From contig JACAET010000039.1 of assembly GCA_013388685.1 (NCBI GenBank), positions 91,763 to 155,762 on the forward strand: a stretch of 64,000 nt of DNA, written 5' to 3'. A program made the translations under genes and the position numbers. Every line of letters begins with the position of its first letter. Position 1 is the first letter of the stretch. Shown piece by piece: positions 59,889 to 64,000 of this stretch. Source of the stretch: Chloroflexota bacterium (GTDB lineage: Bacteria; Chloroflexota; Anaerolineae; Anaerolineales; Villigracilaceae). Below the pieces are notes generated by a model. It searched no databases, was not told where the DNA came from, and saw only the letters and a program-made list of their open reading frames with translations.

Positions 59889-60395
59889 CTAGATGTCTTT
59901 GATCTTCTTCGCCGGAATGCCGACGTAGACACCAGGTGTATCAATATCCTGGGTCACCAACGAAAGAGCGCCGATGACTGTCCCCGGAGCGATCTTAACC
60001 CCATGACCGATCACGGCGTTTGTGCCAATGTGACTGCCTTTGCCGATCACCGTTCCGGGATGCGCGATGCCCTTATGATCGCTGTATATCGTCATGACGT
60101 TCGGGGAGATGAATACGTCATCCTCCACCGTTACATCCCTGGCAATTGTGGCGTTAAAGCGCAGCGTCACGCCGGATCCGATTCGATTGTTGCCGGACGA
60201 TTTGACGTAACTGTCAACGTACACGTTGCTGCCAATTTTGGTTCCCTTTTTGAGCAGGACGAAGTGTTCCAGCCGGACATTATCGCCGACCTCGCAACCT
60301 TCCTGAATGACACAATAATTCCCCATCGAGAAATTTTCTCCATGTTTAAAGTCTGCCGCAACGATGCAGCCTGTGCCTTGTTCCATTGTTTTCAT
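59889..60395 (-). CDS. Hexapeptide-repeat acyltransferase
   Basis: Left-handed beta-helix repeats; 'SDHKGIAHPGTVIGKGSHIGTNAVIGHGVKIAPGTVIGALSLVTQDI'. Confidence 0.9.
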   Translation of the reverse strand: MKTMEQGTGCIVAADFKHGENFSMGNYCVIQEGCEVGDNVRLEHFVLLKKGTKIGSNVYVDSYVKSSGNNRIGSGVTLRFNATIARDVTVEDDVFISPNVMTIYSDHKGIAHPGTVIGKGSHIGTNAVIGHGVKIAPGTVIGALSLVTQDIDTPGVYVGIPAKKIKDI

Positions 60396-60462
60396 CCTCC
60401 GTGATTATGACGAAGTTATTTTGCCATCTTCGATGATTATAAAGCATTTTGATTTTCGCGAT

Positions 60463-61446
60463 TTAGAAGGGCGCCGGTACGCCGGATACGCCCTCCTGTT
60501 TTTTGGGGATGGGACGCGCTGGGTTTCCCGCCAGAACCAGCCCCTCCTGCTCAAAATCATTTACGACAACCGCGCCGGCTCCAATGATGGTGTTGTTTGG
60601 TATTTTGATGTGAGGTCTTACAACCGCGCCGGAGCCGAAAAAACAATTTTCGCCGGTTGATACCGACCCTGCAATGGCGACGTTATTGGCAAAATGGTTC
60701 CGCGCGCCAACGACGACCCCATGCCCAATCATGGTCCCGTGCGATATCATGGATCCGTTTCCGATGACGGTGGGTTTGTTGAAAAATGCACCCCTTGCAA
60801 TCGTCAGGTTGGAACCGAGAAAGACGTTCTCTTCAATGATCACGATGCCGGTCTGTGCGCAGGGAACCTTGGTGTTCTTGCGTCCGTCCTGAACCCATGC
60901 CACGCCCTCTGCACCAATCACCGTGTTCGACAGAATACGGACATTGTCGCCGACGATTGTGCCCTTGTGAATGCGTACACCGGATTCCACGCTCACATCG
61001 TTCCCGATGGTGCATTCTTCTATGACGCAAAAGGCGCCTATGGAAACCCTTTGCCCGAGGCGGGCATTATTGTCTACGATGGCATGGGGATCTATCCGCG
61101 GCTCGGGCTTTTCGGCAAAAAGGGACGAGGCGTAGTAAAAGGCAAGCTGCGGATATTCCGTGTAAATGTAGGCGTTCCCTCCCCTATCTTTCAAGCGCAG
61201 TCCCGGTTTGCAAATGATGATCGAACTTTTAATACCCACTATGGGATCGGGGTCATCGCCGACGAAATAACATAACGAATTCTCCACCTGCAGGTCAATG
61301 GCGGCTGTATGTTCGACGGCAATCGCCATTCCTTCCATGGAGTATGGGATGTCATTGGCGTCCAATACGCGCAGAATGGCGTCAAGAGGTATTTTCATGT
61401 GCGCACCATAAAGGATTTCGGGTGAGGCGGAACGCAGTTCTCTCAT
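60463..61446 (-). CDS. LpxD-like hexapeptide acyltransferase
   Basis: N-terminal LpxD-like segment plus 'IDPHAIVDNNARLGQRVSIGAFCVIEECTIGNDVSV', 'IHKGTIVGDNVRILSNTVIGAEG'. Confidence 0.82.
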   Translation of the reverse strand: MRELRSASPEILYGAHMKIPLDAILRVLDANDIPYSMEGMAIAVEHTAAIDLQVENSLCYFVGDDPDPIVGIKSSIIICKPGLRLKDRGGNAYIYTEYPQLAFYYASSLFAEKPEPRIDPHAIVDNNARLGQRVSIGAFCVIEECTIGNDVSVESGVRIHKGTIVGDNVRILSNTVIGAEGVAWVQDGRKNTKVPCAQTGIVIIEENVFLGSNLTIARGAFFNKPTVIGNGSMISHGTMIGHGVVVGARNHFANNVAIAGSVSTGENCFFGSGAVVRPHIKIPNNTIIGAGAVVVNDFEQEGLVLAGNPARPIPKKQEGVSGVPAPF

Positions 61447-61542
61447 ACACGCGGCGTCTCCGCTTTTTTGTGGATCAATGCAAGCGCTCGTTTGTGATTT
61501 TTGGGTAAGCCCGGGGTATAGCCGGAGTTCTCTTAAGCCGGC

Positions 61543-62760
61543 TCATTTGAGCAGTTTCCACTGTGGGGAGAATTGCATCGGAGCCCAACCGTGGTATTTG
61601 CCTCGGACGGTAAAATAAACCGCCGACTGCTTTCGGAAAATGAGTTTCCTTGAATTGCCGGACAAATCGGTCATGGCAATGGTCAAGGAATACATACCCT
61701 GCGCAAGCTCTATTTTCGGGAAATATGCTTCGAAGGTGTAATCACCGATTTCACCGTCCAGCCTGGGGATGGCTTCCTCGAAGTTCAGCACCTCGCCAAA
61801 ATTGCGTTGGGTGGCATCATAGAACGCCAGATAGATATTTGCCTTCTCTATTTTTTGATTCGCCTTGATTGTGATGGTTACGGTTAATTCTTCGCCGTAA
61901 TTGACATACATATTCGGAGCCTGCTTCGAATTTCTTTCATTGGATGCAAGCCAGATATCGTCAAGAACTGCGATATCCGAGCCGAAATAGTTTCCCTCCG
62001 GTTTTTCCAGCATGGAATAGTAGAGATTGATCCCCTCCGCCACATCGGGACCGGTGTAAATCGCCTGCCCGTTTTTCAGGAGAATGAGATTGGTACACAT
62101 TCTGGCAATTTGTGGAATATTATGAGAAACAAGGATGATGGCGGTGTTTTTGAGCAGGGCGTCCATGCGGCTGAAGCACTTAAGCACGAAGGAGATGTCG
62201 CCCACGGCAAGGATTTCGTCAATCAAAAGGATGTCCGGATCCATGTGTGAAGCCACCGCAAACCCCAGCCGCACCTTCATTCCGGAGCTATAGTTTTGCA
62301 CAGGGGTGTCGATGAATTCGCCAATTTCGGAAAATTCGACGATGGATTCGAATTTCTCGTCTATTTCCTTTTTGGTGAAGCCCAGCACAGCGCCATTGTT
62401 GTAGATGTTTTCACGTCCGGTCAGGATGGGATTGAAGCCTGTTCCCAATTCGATCAGCGCTCCCACTTGTCCCCTCATGGTGATGCGTCCCCGATCCGGC
62501 TTGATGAGTCCGTTCAGCATTTTCAACAGGGTGGATTTGCCCGCGCCATTATGACCAATCAATCCGAGACACTCGCCGCGGCGGAGTTCGAAACTTACCT
62601 GATCGACCGCCCAAAATTCATCCCTGCGCAGTCGGGATTCTTTTGTGCGCCCTGCCAGTTCGGCGCCAATATCCTGCACGCCGTACCAGAGCGAGCGTTT
62701 GAGACTCCGGCAGAATTTTTTGGAAACGGATTCGACCTGTATCAAGGTGTCGTTGATCAT
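61543..62760 (-). CDS. Polysaccharide ABC transporter ATP-binding protein with C-terminal Wzt-like domain
   Basis: Walker A 'GLIGHNGAGKSTLLKML', 'NYSSGMKVRLGFAVASHMDPDILLIDEILAVGD', beta-rich C-terminal extension. Confidence 0.95.
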   Translation of the reverse strand: MINDTLIQVESVSKKFCRSLKRSLWYGVQDIGAELAGRTKESRLRRDEFWAVDQVSFELRRGECLGLIGHNGAGKSTLLKMLNGLIKPDRGRITMRGQVGALIELGTGFNPILTGRENIYNNGAVLGFTKKEIDEKFESIVEFSEIGEFIDTPVQNYSSGMKVRLGFAVASHMDPDILLIDEILAVGDISFVLKCFSRMDALLKNTAIILVSHNIPQIARMCTNLILLKNGQAIYTGPDVAEGINLYYSMLEKPEGNYFGSDIAVLDDIWLASNERNSKQAPNMYVNYGEELTVTITIKANQKIEKANIYLAFYDATQRNFGEVLNFEEAIPRLDGEIGDYTFEAYFPKIELAQGMYSLTIAMTDLSGNSRKLIFRKQSAVYFTVRGKYHGWAPMQFSPQWKLLK

Positions 62761-62803
62761 ATCGTAGTGGAGCGAGAAAAACGGCGTACCGCCATCGTGC
62801 GGT

Positions 62804-63661
62804 TTATGAACCTATGCGTTCGATGATCATTGGCATGGAAAGGTGGTACACGACCAGACTGAGCAGAAACAACACGACAAAAGCCATGGTGTACCCGATA
62901 AAATATGGCATATCTTGCACGGGTTGCAGGGTGAGCCAGTTTCGCGTTTCGTTGATCAATGTGGCCAACGGGTTCGCCCTCATCAACAACCCCATAATGC
63001 CTTCCCGAGGCGCCGGATATACGACCGGGGTCAGATACATAAAAAAGGGTAACAAAACCGCCAAGCCTTTGTTGATGTCCTGATACAGCATTCCCAATGG
63101 GGTCAACGCCAGCCCGATGGAAAAACCCGCCATGCCGATGGATAGCAGTCCCACCGGCAGAAAAGCCAGACTTGTGAGGGTGATGGTTTGTCGAAAATAG
63201 GCGTAAATAACCGACAGAAGGACGACTTTTATTGCAGTGTTGAAGATCACATGATATGCCCCGGAAAGCAACAGACCCTCCCGGGGAATGTTGATCTTTG
63301 CAAGCATGGCTTTGTTTTCGGTCACCTGGTTCAGCGGGGCGGAAATGGCTTCACTGAATAGTTGCCATAAGAGCGTACCGGTCAATACAAAAACGGGATA
63401 GGGCGTACCCGTATCGTTCATCTGGACAATATTGTTTCCGCGGAGGAGTATCCAAAGAATGGCGGTGGCAAGCGGCGGTATAAGCGCCCAGGCAAACCCC
63501 AAAAGGGATTGTCGGTACAAGGCTTTGACGTTTCGTTTGAATAATCTCAATCCCAGTTCGTGCGCTCGAGGCAGATCATTGACAATCTGCCTCAAATGGT
63601 CAACGACAAGTCGGTTGGATGTTTCCGACGAGTAAACGGTAATCTTCTGCTTTTCGTTCAT
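62804..63661 (-). CDS. Polysaccharide ABC transporter permease (Wzm-like, ABC-2)
   Basis: 'LFKRNVKALYRQSLLGFAWALIPPLATAILWILL', 'NINKGLAVLLPFFMYLTPVVYP'. Confidence 0.93.
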   Translation of the reverse strand: MNEKQKITVYSSETSNRLVVDHLRQIVNDLPRAHELGLRLFKRNVKALYRQSLLGFAWALIPPLATAILWILLRGNNIVQMNDTGTPYPVFVLTGTLLWQLFSEAISAPLNQVTENKAMLAKINIPREGLLLSGAYHVIFNTAIKVVLLSVIYAYFRQTITLTSLAFLPVGLLSIGMAGFSIGLALTPLGMLYQDINKGLAVLLPFFMYLTPVVYPAPREGIMGLLMRANPLATLINETRNWLTLQPVQDMPYFIGYTMAFVVLFLLSLVVYHLSMPMIIERIGS

Positions 63662-63924
63662 TCGAAGGATTCTTACACCGGTACCGACCCTTGTCAAGTG
63701 AGTGTGTTCTTGACGGGTTTTCTCATTTCGATTTTTGCGGTACGAAATCCGGCCGTTTTTATGGTCCATCTGATAATCTTGCGCCTCTCTGCAAGGTGAT
63801 GGTGTGCAATTCCGTCGTATCTCAACCCTTCGTCCCCAAATGGAAGGGCATATTCCCCTGAAAATGCGGGATCGCGATGCAGAGCCGGCAGGGTGCGAAT
63901 TTTCGGACAGGTTCTAAAGCAAAA

Positions 63925-63953
63925 CTCACCCCGAAGAGCGCTTTCGGGGTGAG
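63925..63953. terminator. Strong hairpin, probable terminator
   Basis: CTCACCCCGAAG-AGCG-CTTTCGGGGTGAG with A-run on the left side. Confidence 0.55.
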
Positions 63954-64000
63954 CGGGTAGCAGGAGGAGGCTGCCGTTGTGCTACGGCACGGCAAAGACG

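Overview
A 64 kb GC-rich bacterial chromosomal window. Gene content, lipoprotein style and multi-GAF kinases suggest a Chloroflexota/Anaerolineae-like organism; this is inference and was not searched. It is mostly densely packed housekeeping, signalling and envelope genes: a cation/proton antiporter C-terminus followed by PII/DarA-like small proteins; guaA; dnaK; a complete tmRNA gene on the minus strand (9421-9804); a receiver-ATPase / sirtuin / histidine-kinase overlapping gene trio; an amidase plus four tandem L,D-transpeptidases; a PhoR/PhoB-like pair; a SRPBCC-DUF5939-type nucleotide cyclase; a Ser/Thr kinase; a CASTOR/POLLUX-like channel; pxpBCA; a giant PDZ-7TM-GAF histidine kinase paired with a FIST protein; gyrB; a JAMM protease; plsY; and, at the right end, a polysaccharide gene cluster with Wzm/Wzt-type ABC export. 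No CRISPR array, transposase, phage or classical defence island was seen. The best leads for something undescribed are: the antiporter plus DarA-like operon; the RR-ATPase/Sir2/HK module; the HK-FIST pair; a dispersed family of intergenic hairpins with a conserved AGAG loop and covarying stems; and a structured leader with a tiny uORF upstream of an MFS transporter. All calls are by eye from sequence; no database search was run.
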